From: Thiobacillus sp.
Lineage (GTDB): Bacteria > Pseudomonadota > Gammaproteobacteria > Burkholderiales > Thiobacillaceae
Direction of reading: 5' to 3'
DNA length: 64,000 nt
NCBI RefSeq assembly: GCF_030696885.1
Contig: NZ_JAUYRI010000003.1
Span: forward strand, 108,777 to 172,776
The translations under genes and the position numbers were made by a program. Shown here piece by piece: positions 25,781-33,360 of this stretch. Under the pieces are notes generated by a model, which had not been told where the DNA came from, made no database searches, and saw only the letters and a list, made by a program, of their open reading frames with translations. Position 1 is the stretch's first letter. Each line of letters opens with the position of its first letter.

Positions 25781-27289
25781 CTAGGCAGCGGCGGCGAACT
25801 GCTCGCGGCCGAGCACATCCATGCCGACCCGCAGCCAGCCTTCGTGGCTTTCCATGACCTCGCCCAGCCGCAGGCGGTAGAGCATGTCGCCGTCGCGCAG
25901 CATCAGCGATGCGCCGAGGCGATAGTGCGACTGCGGGATTAACAGGTTGCTGACGCCCTGGTCGGGATGCGTCATCGGCATATACAGCGCCCAGGTCTTT
26001 TCCGGCATGCTGCCTTCCGAGGTCGGCTCGAAATAAATTTCCACCCGCTTGGGATGACGCGACAGGCGCTGCGCGCCGACCAGATGCTGATCGTCCTCCT
26101 CGCGGTTCCAGCGGATCGCCAGCAACTGCCAGACATTCTCAGCCGGATCCCAGCTCACCGCCACCAGGCGACCGTGCGGCAGCGCCGTCACCTCGGGCAG
26201 GGCAAAGCCCATGCCCTCCGGACTTTCGTCGCGCAGCATCCAGGGCTCAAGGCCCGAACGTGCCGGATCGCCGTCGTACTGGGCGAGCGCGGCCAGTATG
26301 TTGTCCATGCCGGCCGCCACCCACACGCGGCCGAAGCGGTTGGTGCGCTGCAGGTTGCGGCGGATGCCGCCGCGCTCGATCAGACTGGCCACCTGCTGGG
26401 CGAGCCCGCCCGTGCCGTCTTCGGATGCGTCGTTTTCGAGCCCGCGCAGATGAGCAACCAGCGGACCCAGCGCCAGGTAGCGCAGGCGACGGCCTTCCAC
26501 CCAGTCGGGTTCGAGCATGCTCGCCCCCTCGCTCTGCGTCAGGTCCACCATGTGCGTGTGGATTTGCCGTCGCGCAGCAACGTCGGGTAGCGGCAGCGGC
26601 TCGAAGCGTTCGATCAGTTCGGCGATGGATTCGATTTCCTGGGTGCGATAACCCAGCGGATGCACCAGACCCATCAGCACCACCAGCGTGTATTCACGCG
26701 CGCAGTGGGTCGGTTTCGCATCGATCCGCACCGGTGTCAGCACATGGCCGTCGCGCTCGACCAGCCGGTAGATCTTGTGCAGCCGACGCCACGCCGACGG
26801 CGACGGGCTGCGTGCCTGGTGATAGTCCCAGCGCATGACCAGGCCGATGTAGCGCAGCGTGCGCGCGGCAAAATCCGCCACATGCGGCTTGAGGTCTTCG
26901 CTGCCCGGATTGCGGTAGGCGTGCTTCAGCATCTCGTACCAGGCTTCCGCCAGCAGCGACCAGAACATCCACGATTCGCGCCACAGTGCCTGACGCGCCA
27001 GACGAAATGACGCCTGATTGCGGACATACTGTTCGACGATGCGTTCCTGCAGCGGCAACCCCGCCTCCTCCAGCTTCAGCAGCGATTTCATGCGACTGAG
27101 CGTCGCCGCAGCGTGTTCCGCGTTGAAGCGCTCAAGCCCCTGGACCAGCGCGTGATGCCTGTCGTAATCGGAATCGGCAGGCAGGGTCTTCAGCCATTTC
27201 TCGGTGCGCTTTACCGAGGCGAACGGCGATCCGCTCCCGGCTTTTCTGCGGAGGGCGATCGTGGTCAGCATGTCAAAGAATTCGGGCAT
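25781..27289 (-). CDS. Large conserved protein with PilZ-like C-terminal signature
   Basis: About 502 residues. The N-terminal ~300 are mostly helical with no membrane segment or signal. Then RTNRFGR (an RxxxR-type basic patch, ~310) precedes DESPEGMGF (a DxSxxG match, ~360) by about 45 residues, and the rest is beta-rich (VAVSWDPAENVWQLLAIRW). This order is that of the PilZ c-di-GMP-binding motif, although the gap is wider than usual, so the call is tentative. ATG 27289 avoids an unlikely Pro/Ser extension. It is monocistronic and convergent with the NUDIX gene. Confidence 0.6.
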   Translation of the reverse strand: MPEFFDMLTTIALRRKAGSGSPFASVKRTEKWLKTLPADSDYDRHHALVQGLERFNAEHAAATLSRMKSLLKLEEAGLPLQERIVEQYVRNQASFRLARQALWRESWMFWSLLAEAWYEMLKHAYRNPGSEDLKPHVADFAARTLRYIGLVMRWDYHQARSPSPSAWRRLHKIYRLVERDGHVLTPVRIDAKPTHCAREYTLVVLMGLVHPLGYRTQEIESIAELIERFEPLPLPDVAARRQIHTHMVDLTQSEGASMLEPDWVEGRRLRYLALGPLVAHLRGLENDASEDGTGGLAQQVASLIERGGIRRNLQRTNRFGRVWVAAGMDNILAALAQYDGDPARSGLEPWMLRDESPEGMGFALPEVTALPHGRLVAVSWDPAENVWQLLAIRWNREEDDQHLVGAQRLSRHPKRVEIYFEPTSEGSMPEKTWALYMPMTHPDQGVSNLLIPQSHYRLGASLMLRDGDMLYRLRLGEVMESHEGWLRVGMDVLGREQFAAAA

Positions 27290-27597
27290 GGGACAACTCA
27301 ATGGATGGCGTGTGCTGTTGAACAGCACCATCTATGCCAGCCGGCCGCGCTGCCCTGCCGCATCCAAGGCATTGGTTTTACTGACCCCCGCGTCAGGCTG
27401 TCGTCAGCCCCGGCGGCCGGGATAACGAAAACCCGACACTCCTTGATGAAGCCGCGTCAGCCCGTGCCGACGCACCCACCCGCCGACAAAGCCCGGCGAA
27501 CCCGCTACAATTCGCGCCGTCAGGCTAACCTGCTTGCAGTTAAGCGCGAAGCGCGGCCGAAGCCAAAACCGGCCGCCCGCATCGTGCAGATTTTTTT
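27290..27597. other. Intergenic region before tRNA-Ser
   Basis: These 308 bases separate the divergent unknown gene and tRNA-Ser. A small GTGCTGTTGAACAGCAC hairpin lies at 27311-27327. I see no credible gene. The promoter of the minus-strand gene must be here but I could not identify it. Confidence 0.4.
27483..27511 (+). promoter_or_regulatory. Probable promoter of tRNA-Ser
   Basis: CCGACA (27483-27488, four of six bases of a -35 box) and TACAAT (27506-27511, five of six of a -10 box) are separated by 17 bases. They lie about 87 bases before the mature tRNA 5' end. Confidence 0.4.
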
Positions 27598-27685
27598 GGA
27601 AGCGTGGCAGAGTGGTCGATTGCACCGGTCTTGAAAACCGGCAACGGGCAACCGTTCGTGAGTTCGAATCTCACCGCTTCCGCCA
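27598..27685 (+). tRNA. tRNA-Ser(TGA)
   Basis: An 88-nt class II tRNA with encoded CCA. Acceptor GGAAGCG pairs with CGCTTCC, the anticodon loop CTTGAAA has TGA at 27632-27634, a long variable arm is present, and the T-arm is GTGAGTTCGAATCTCAC. The 3' 20 bases are repeated 85 bases downstream (see findings). Confidence 0.95.
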
Positions 27686-27773
27686 GATGCGTGGTTTCAG
27701 CATGCGTGCGCAGCACGCGTGCTAAAACCCATCCCACAAGGAAGCGGGAAGCCTCTCACCGCTTCCGCCAGAT
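27669..27773 (+). repeat. Direct repeat of the tRNA-Ser 3' end
   Basis: Bases 27669-27688 (TCTCACCGCTTCCGCCAGAT) recur exactly at 27754-27773. In both copies an inverted repeat ending in AAACC follows (GGTTTCAGCATGCG...GCTAAAACC and GGTTTTAGCC...GCTTGAAACC). So a unit of about 85 bp, tRNA 3' end plus hairpin, appears duplicated in tandem and diverged. Confidence 0.7.
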
Positions 27774-27863
27774 ACTTGGTTTTAGCCAGCGTGCGTAGCG
27801 CGCATGCTTGAAACCGGGCGCAAGAACACGGTGTTTTTCGTCGGGTCATGAGAAAATCCCCGC

Positions 27864-28721
27864 ATGCCCCAGACTGCTCCCCTCACTCCCGTCAACCATG
27901 ACCGCGACAGCGCGGGGATGACCTATGTCTATCCCGTCGTCTCGCGGCGGGCCGGCGGCGTATCGGTGGGGGTTAACCTCAATCCCAACAACGCCTGCAA
28001 CTGGGCCTGCGTGTATTGCCAGGTGCCCGATCTGGTGCGCGGCGCAGCGCCGGAGATCGATCTGGCGCAACTCGAGACCGAGCTGCGCGCGATGTTTGCC
28101 GACATCCTGCACGGCGACTTCATGCAGACGCGGGTACCCGAAGGCGCACGGCGGCTGAACGACATTGCGCTGTCGGGCAATGGCGAGCCGACCAGCGCCC
28201 GCGCCTTTCCGCAGGTGATCGACCTGATCGGCCGGGTGATGGCGGATTTCGGTCTCATCGATACGATCAAGCTGGTGCTGATCACCAACGGCAGTCTGGC
28301 CGACCGGCCGCGCGTGCAGGACGGCCTCAAAAAAATGGCGGCGCTGAACGGCGAAATGTGGTTCAAGTTCGACAGCGCAACCGCCAGTGGCATGCGCAGC
28401 ATCAACCAGACGCGCATCTCGCCCGACAAGCAGTTCGAGCGACTGGCCGCGACCGCGCGCCTGTGTCCGACCTGGCTACAAACTTGCGTGTTCGCGACGG
28501 ACGGTGCACCGCCTTCCGATGCGGAACAGGCGGCCTATCTGGCCGCGGTGACGCGCATCCGGCAGCAAGGCATTCCGCTGCAGGGCGTGCTGCTCTACGG
28601 TCTGGCGCGGCCTTCGATGCAGCCGCAGGCCGACCGGCTGTCCGCGCTGCCGGCGGCCTGGCTCGACGCCTTTGCTGAAAAAATTCGCGCCGCGGGGCTG
28701 CCGGTGAAGGTTTCACCCTAA
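27864..28721 (+). CDS. Radical SAM protein of unknown substrate
   Basis: 285 residues. The radical SAM cluster motif CxxxCxxC is present as CNWACVYC (around residues 45-52). Other family features are the GGE-equivalent SGNGEPTSA and LVLITNGS. The length and lack of a second iron-sulfur domain suggest a small radical SAM enzyme; relatives in proteobacteria are annotated only by family. ATG 27864 follows about 180 bases after tRNA-Ser. TAA ends at a segment bounded by inverted repeats. Confidence 0.85.
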   Translation: MPQTAPLTPVNHDRDSAGMTYVYPVVSRRAGGVSVGVNLNPNNACNWACVYCQVPDLVRGAAPEIDLAQLETELRAMFADILHGDFMQTRVPEGARRLNDIALSGNGEPTSARAFPQVIDLIGRVMADFGLIDTIKLVLITNGSLADRPRVQDGLKKMAALNGEMWFKFDSATASGMRSINQTRISPDKQFERLAATARLCPTWLQTCVFATDGAPPSDAEQAAYLAAVTRIRQQGIPLQGVLLYGLARPSMQPQADRLSALPAAWLDAFAEKIRAAGLPVKVSP

Positions 28722-28944
28722 AAACCGTGGTTGACCGCTTGTTAAGCTTTGGAGCCTCTATGCTGATCCCGCTTTTTGCCTTCGATTCGGGCCCTTACCC
28801 AAGGGGAAGCGCTACGCACCTGCTGGCACATCCGGACGCGTGCCTGCCTTTGTCGCTCGTCGTTGCAGGCGCCGGCCTGCTGCCTCCTCGTTTCGCGGCA
28901 TCCACACGCCCGCACGCGCCATCAGGCGCGTCCAACCACGGTTT
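28722..28944. repeat. 223-bp segment bounded by 12-bp inverted repeats
   Basis: AAACCGTGGTTG at 28722-28733 and CAACCACGGTTT at 28933-28944 are perfect inverted repeats. The three bases CTA flank both sides (28718-28720 and 28945-28947). The interior has no convincing gene; one short open frame crosses the repeats and ends just outside. This is the layout of a small non-autonomous element or a long regulatory stem. Confidence 0.45.
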
Positions 28945-28955
28945 CTAGGGCGCCC

Positions 28956-29336
28956 ATGATCCACGGCATCGGCACTGATCTCTTGGACGCCCGCCGCATT
29001 CGCGACGGCCTTGCCCGCTTCGGCGAGCATTACGCCGACCGCATGCTTGCCCCGGCCGAACACGCGGGCTATTACGTCAGCCGCGACCCGGCACGCTTTC
29101 TCGCCAAGGCCTTCGCCGCCAAGGAGGCGTTCGCCAAGGCTGCCGGCACCGGGCTGCGTCCGCCCATCACGCTGCGCAACATCGCGGTGCTGCGCGATGC
29201 GCATGGCAAGCCGCATATCGAATGCGCGCCCGAACTGGCGGCCTGGCTGGTGGACCGAGGGATTACAGCGCACCATGTCTCGCTGTCGGACGAGGGCGAC
29301 CTGGTCCTCGCCTACGTCATATTGGAGTGCCCATGA
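28956..29336 (+). CDS. acpS: Holo-[acyl-carrier-protein] synthase AcpS
   Basis: 126 residues. It has the AcpS family motifs GIGTDLLDARRI (Mg-binding Asp8) and FLAKAFAAKEAFAKAAGTG (Glu in the KEA region). It transfers 4'-phosphopantetheine from CoA to acyl carrier protein. ATG at 28956 gives the standard MIxGIGTDxxxxxRI N-terminus. The TGA overlaps an ATG (ATGA at 29333), starting the leader frame of nagZ. pdxJ and recO, common upstream neighbours, are not here. Confidence 0.95.
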   Translation: MIHGIGTDLLDARRIRDGLARFGEHYADRMLAPAEHAGYYVSRDPARFLAKAFAAKEAFAKAAGTGLRPPITLRNIAVLRDAHGKPHIECAPELAAWLVDRGITAHHVSLSDEGDLVLAYVILECP

Positions 29337-29395
29337 CGCCTGATTTCTCTACCGGAGCTTCGATGACGCCACTTTTCATTCAGGAGCGTCGATGA
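29333..29395 (+). CDS. 20-codon leader frame between acpS and nagZ
   Basis: ATG 29333 overlaps the acpS stop, the frame runs 20 codons (MTPDFSTGASMTPLFIQERR), and its TGA overlaps the nagZ ATG (ATGA at 29392). A second in-frame ATG is at 29363. The block is a degenerate tandem of about 29-30 bases, each ending GGAG...CGATGACGC. It may be a translational relay coupling nagZ to acpS, or a mere relic of duplication. No function can be assigned to the peptide. Confidence 0.4.
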   Translation: MTPDFSTGASMTPLFIQERR

Positions 29396-30471
29396 CGCTC
29401 GGCCCCCTGATGCTCGACGTCGCCGGCACCGAGCTGACCGACGACGACCGCCGCCGCCTTGGCCATCCGCTGGTCGGCGGCGTGATCCTGTTCACGCGCA
29501 ACTACCGCGACCCGGCGCAGCTGGCGGCGCTCACTGCCGAGATCCATGCGCTCAAATCCGCGCCGCTGCTGATCGGCGTCGACCACGAAGGCGGCCGGGT
29601 GCAGCGCTTTCGCGAGGGCTTCACGCGACTGCCGCCGATGCGCGCTTTCGGTGAAATCTGGAACGACCACCCGCAACGCGCCCGCGAACTGGCGCGCGAA
29701 GCCGGTTACGTGCTGGCGGGCGAATTGCGTGCGCACGGCGTCGACTTCAGCTTTGCGCCGGTGCTCGACCTCGATTATGGCGCCTCCTCGGTGATCGGCG
29801 ACCGCGCCTTCCATGCTGATCCGCACGCCGTGTTCCAGCTGGGGCAGGCGCTGATGCTGGGCATGAAGGACGCCGGCATGGCCGCCTGCGGCAAGCATTT
29901 TCCCGGCCACGGCTTCGTCAAGGCGGATTCGCATGTCGATATCCCGGTCGACGAACGTACGCTGGCCGACATGGCGATTGCCGACCTGGTGCCGTTCCGC
30001 CTGATGATCGAGGCGGGGCTCGCCGCGGTGATGCCGGCGCACGTGATCTATCCGCAGGTCGACGCCCAGCCTGCCGGATTTTCGCGCGTCTGGCTGCAAA
30101 AACTGCTGCGCCAGCAACTCGGTTTCGACGGCATGATTTTCAGCGACGACTTGTGCATGGAAGCCGCGGGCGTGGCCGGCGGCATCGTCGAGCGGGTGAC
30201 GGCGTCGCTCGACGCCGGCTGCGACATGGCGCTGATCTGCAACCGCCCCGATCTCGCCGACGAGGCACTGGCCCGCCTCGAAGTGGACTGGCCCGCGCCG
30301 TCCCGTGCGCGGCTGGCGCGCATGCACGGCCATCCGCATCCGTCGAGCCTGACCCAACTGCGCGAATCGGCACGCTACGTCAATGCGCTGCACCATATTG
30401 CCGGGCTGGGGCAGGATTCGGCCGACCTCAACCTGCAGCCTGACCCGACTGACTACTGTGCACGTTCATAA
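29392..30471 (+). CDS. nagZ: Beta-N-acetylglucosaminidase NagZ
   Basis: 359 residues, glycoside hydrolase family 3. It has the His/Asp dyad motif KHFPGHG (~165-171) and the nucleophile region SDDLCME (~249). It acts in peptidoglycan recycling, releasing GlcNAc from 1,6-anhydro-muropeptides in the cytoplasm. No signal peptide is present. It is translationally coupled to the leader frame upstream and overlaps the cation-efflux gene by 14 bases. Confidence 0.95.
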   Translation: MTLGPLMLDVAGTELTDDDRRRLGHPLVGGVILFTRNYRDPAQLAALTAEIHALKSAPLLIGVDHEGGRVQRFREGFTRLPPMRAFGEIWNDHPQRARELAREAGYVLAGELRAHGVDFSFAPVLDLDYGASSVIGDRAFHADPHAVFQLGQALMLGMKDAGMAACGKHFPGHGFVKADSHVDIPVDERTLADMAIADLVPFRLMIEAGLAAVMPAHVIYPQVDAQPAGFSRVWLQKLLRQQLGFDGMIFSDDLCMEAAGVAGGIVERVTASLDAGCDMALICNRPDLADEALARLEVDWPAPSRARLARMHGHPHPSSLTQLRESARYVNALHHIAGLGQDSADLNLQPDPTDYCARS

Positions 30472-31402
30472 GCACGACGACGCGCTCGCGCTCGAGCGCG
30501 GCGAAAGCCACGTCCACCACCACGTCGGGCACGACGGCAACAGCCGCACCCTGATCATCGCTCTACTACTGACACTGTCGTTCGCCGTGGTCGAGGCGGT
30601 GGCCGGCTGGTGGTCAGGCTCGCTCGCGCTGCTGGCCGACGCCGCCCACATGGTCACCGACAGCTCGGCGCTGGGGCTGGCGGCCGCCGCGGCCTGGCTG
30701 GCGCGGCGGCCGCCCAGCATGCTGCACTCCTACGGCCTGGTGCGGTCCGAGGTGCTGGCCGCCCTGTTCAACAGTCTGCTGATGCTGGGCTTGATCGCCT
30801 TCATCGTGAGCGAGGCCATCGACCGCATCGGCAATCCGCGCGACATCGCAGGCGGCGCCGTCATCGGCGTCGCGGTAATCGGCCTCGGGGTGAACCTCGC
30901 CGTCGCCTGGGTGCTGCATCGCGGCGAGCAGACGCTCAACAGCCGTGCGGCGCTGCTGCATGTGCTGGGCGATGCGCTTGGTTCGGTCGCCGCCATCACC
31001 GCCGGGGTGGTGGTGGTGACCACCGGCTGGACACCGATCGACCCGCTGCTGTCGCTGTTCGTCGCCGCGCTGATCTTGGTGGCCGCGCTGCGCCTGCTGC
31101 GCGAGGTCGTGCACGTGCTGATGGAAGGGGTGCCGCTGCATGTCCAACTCGATGCCGTCGGCCGCGACCTGGCGGCGCTCGGCGGCGTGCATCGGGTGCA
31201 CGACCTGCATGTGTGGACGCTGTCGTCCGGTACCATCGCGCTGTCGGCGCATCTGGAAATCCGCAGCCTGGACGACTGGCCGGCCCTCCTCAACGCCGCA
31301 CGCCAGACGCTGGATACGCGCCACGGCATCCGCCACGTCACCCTGCAGCCCGAGGTGCCAGCGGCGGTGCCGCTGGTGCGCGGCCCTTATCCGCCGCGCT
31401 AG
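30458..31402 (+). CDS. Cation diffusion facilitator (Zn/Co/Cd efflux, CzcD-like)
   Basis: About 314 residues. A His-rich N-terminus (VHVHKHDD...HVHHHVGHD) may bind metal. Six membrane helices carry the metal site ADAAHMVTDSSAL (HxxxD on helix 2) and HVLGDALGS (HxxxD on helix 5). A C-terminal CDF cytoplasmic domain follows. It exports Zn2+-type ions by proton exchange in related proteins. Start: GTG at 30458, inside the end of nagZ, is the only good candidate for a His-rich start. Confidence 0.88.
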   Translation: MHVHKHDDALALERGESHVHHHVGHDGNSRTLIIALLLTLSFAVVEAVAGWWSGSLALLADAAHMVTDSSALGLAAAAAWLARRPPSMLHSYGLVRSEVLAALFNSLLMLGLIAFIVSEAIDRIGNPRDIAGGAVIGVAVIGLGVNLAVAWVLHRGEQTLNSRAALLHVLGDALGSVAAITAGVVVVTTGWTPIDPLLSLFVAALILVAALRLLREVVHVLMEGVPLHVQLDAVGRDLAALGGVHRVHDLHVWTLSSGTIALSAHLEIRSLDDWPALLNAARQTLDTRHGIRHVTLQPEVPAAVPLVRGPYPPR

Positions 31403-31495
31403 CCTGCCGTGTGCCTGGTTGTTTTATCCGCTCCAGCGCGCCCAGCGGGCATGACACAATGCGGCTCCTGAACCGCACGCCGGCCTGCCGCCCTG

Positions 31496-32185
31496 ATGCA
31501 CACGCTTTCCACCGATCTGCGCTTCGCCCCGCCGTTCCGCGCGCCCGGCGTGCTGGCCGGGGTGATCGCGATGCACGCCGTCATCCTGGGCCTGATCCTG
31601 GCCGCGCCCCACACCCCGCCGGCACCGGCACTGCCGAGCCCGATCCATGTCCGCCTGATCGAAACCGCGGCTGAACCGCCCGCCCCCGTGACGGCCCCGC
31701 CGCCACCGGTCGTCACGCCGCCCCGTCCGCCGCAGCCATTGCGCGCGCCATCGCCTCCGGTCGCAGTGGCCCCACCGACGGCCCCGCAACCCGCCGCCGC
31801 GCCCGTGCCGGCCGTGCGCCCGGCGGAACCCGTCGCGCCGCTCGCGGCGCCTGCGCCCATTGCGCCGCCGCAACCCGCGCAAGTGCCCACACCCGTGGTG
31901 CAGCCGCGTTTCGACGCGGCCTACCTGGACAACCCGAGGCCACCTTACCCCAGCGTATCGCGCCGCCTGGGCGAGGAAGGCGAAGTGCGGCTGCGGGTCC
32001 AGGTCGACCCCGCTGGCCTCGCGCAGCAGGTCGAGATCCAGCAAGGCAGCGGCTACCCGCGGCTCGACCAGGCGGCGCTGGAAACTGTTCGCCAATGGCG
32101 CTTCGTGCCCGCCCGCCAGGGCGACCAGCCGGTCGCCGCCTGGGTCATCGTGCCGATACAATTCACCCTGAGGAGTCAACCATGA
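31496..32185 (+). CDS. tonB: Energy transducer TonB (copy 1)
   Basis: 229 residues. One N-terminal membrane helix with SxxxH-like positions (VLAGVIAMHAVILGLILAA, ~18-37), a long Pro/Ala/Val-rich periplasm-spanning linker (~45-140), and a C-terminal TonB domain (YLDNPRPPYPSVSRRLGEEGEVRLRV, VxxSxSxxxLDxAAL). The final YxxP-type segment is RQWRFVPARQGDQP. It passes proton-motive energy to outer-membrane receptors. The stop overlaps exbB1 (ATGA at 32182). 44% or more of the linker is Pro/Ala/Val by eye. Confidence 0.93.
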   Translation: MHTLSTDLRFAPPFRAPGVLAGVIAMHAVILGLILAAPHTPPAPALPSPIHVRLIETAAEPPAPVTAPPPPVVTPPRPPQPLRAPSPPVAVAPPTAPQPAAAPVPAVRPAEPVAPLAAPAPIAPPQPAQVPTPVVQPRFDAAYLDNPRPPYPSVSRRLGEEGEVRLRVQVDPAGLAQQVEIQQGSGYPRLDQAALETVRQWRFVPARQGDQPVAAWVIVPIQFTLRSQP

Positions 32186-32919
32186 ACGCCCCTGACGAAC
32201 CGGTTCAACTGGGCCTCGCCCATTTTCTGACGCAGGCCGACGCGCTTGCACTTTTCCTGCTGATCGTGCTGCTGGCCATGTCGGTCATCACCTGGTATCT
32301 GATCGCCAGCAAGGCGATCGCCAACTGGCGCATGCGCAAAAGCGCGCGGGTGTTCCTGGAAAACTTCTGGAACGCGCCGGGGCTGGAACCGGTGGCCGAG
32401 CACCTGCGCACCGCCGGCGTGCACGATCCCTTCTCCAACCTCACCGAGTATGGTTTGAACGCGGCCGATCAATACCGCAACAAGACCGGCCAGCGCCTGA
32501 TCGAGTCGGGCTCGGCGGACGAATTCCTGACCCGCGCGCTGCGCCGCGCCATCGACCAGGACACCGCACGACTCGAATACGGCCACACCATGCTGGCGTC
32601 GATCGCATCCTCCGCACCCTTCATCGGCCTGTTCGGCACGGTATGGGGGATTTATCACGCGCTGGTGAACATCGGCATGAGCGGCTCGGGCAGCCTCGAC
32701 CAGGTGGCCGGACCGGTCGGCGAGGCGCTGATCATGACCGCGCTGGGGCTCGCGGTCGCGATCCCGGCCGTGCTCGCGTACAACTTCTTCAATCGCTCGA
32801 ACCGGATGGTGTTGAACGAACTCGACGGCTTTGCGCACGACCTGTTCGCCTTCATGTCGACTGGCGTACGCGCCCAGGAGCAGGGGGCGAAACCCGACCC
32901 TGCCGCAAGGAGCGCATGA
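32182..32919 (+). CDS. exbB: Biopolymer transport protein ExbB (copy 1)
   Basis: 245 residues, MotA/TolQ/ExbB family. Three membrane segments, with GLFGTVWGIYHALVNIGMSG and GEALIMTALGLAVAIPAVLAYN as the conserved core of helices 2 and 3. It forms the pentameric channel of the TonB motor with ExbD. AGGAG precedes the ATG at 32182 by about 6 bases. It is nearly identical in sequence to the second copy 4.5 kb downstream. Confidence 0.94.
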   Translation: MNAPDEPVQLGLAHFLTQADALALFLLIVLLAMSVITWYLIASKAIANWRMRKSARVFLENFWNAPGLEPVAEHLRTAGVHDPFSNLTEYGLNAADQYRNKTGQRLIESGSADEFLTRALRRAIDQDTARLEYGHTMLASIASSAPFIGLFGTVWGIYHALVNIGMSGSGSLDQVAGPVGEALIMTALGLAVAIPAVLAYNFFNRSNRMVLNELDGFAHDLFAFMSTGVRAQEQGAKPDPAARSA

Positions 32920-33347
32920 TGGCCTTCGGCGGACTCCATTCCGGCGGGCGCTCGCAGGACATCGCGGAAATCAACATGATTCCGCTGATCGACGTGATGC
33001 TGGTGCTGCTGATCATTTTCATCATTACCGCGCCGCTGCTGACCCATGCGATCAAGCTCGACCTGCCGCAGGCCGCGAGCCAGCCCAGCCCGCAGCAGGC
33101 GGACACGATCCAGCTGTCGATCCAGGCCGACGGCACGGTGTTCTGGGACACCGAGGCGGTCGACGCCGACACGTGGCGGGCGCGCATGACCGCCGCCGCG
33201 CAGCAGACGCCGCAGCCGGAAATCCACCTGCGCGCAGACGGCGACCTGGCCTATCGTCATGTCGCCCGCATCATGGCCGACGCGTCGCGCGCTGGCCTGG
33301 TGAAGCTCGGTTTCGTCACCGACCCGCGCGACGCCTCCGCGCCCTGA
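32916..33347 (+). CDS. exbD: Biopolymer transport protein ExbD (copy 1)
   Basis: 143 residues. A short cytoplasmic stretch is followed by one membrane helix (INMIPLIDVMLVLLIIFIITAP) bearing the proton-path Asp (IDVML) and a C-terminal periplasmic domain. ATG 32916 overlaps the exbB stop (ATGATG, ATGA). The next ATG at 32919 is an equal choice. It completes the tonB-exbB-exbD unit and is followed by the receptor gene after 13 bases. Confidence 0.93.
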   Translation: MMAFGGLHSGGRSQDIAEINMIPLIDVMLVLLIIFIITAPLLTHAIKLDLPQAASQPSPQQADTIQLSIQADGTVFWDTEAVDADTWRARMTAAAQQTPQPEIHLRADGDLAYRHVARIMADASRAGLVKLGFVTDPRDASAP

Positions 33348-33360
33348 GCGTGCTTCTCGC

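Noticed and set aside
28727..28948. 73-codon frame inside the inverted-repeat segment
   Set aside because: No ribosome site, crosses the repeat ends and has unlikely composition; treated as non-coding.
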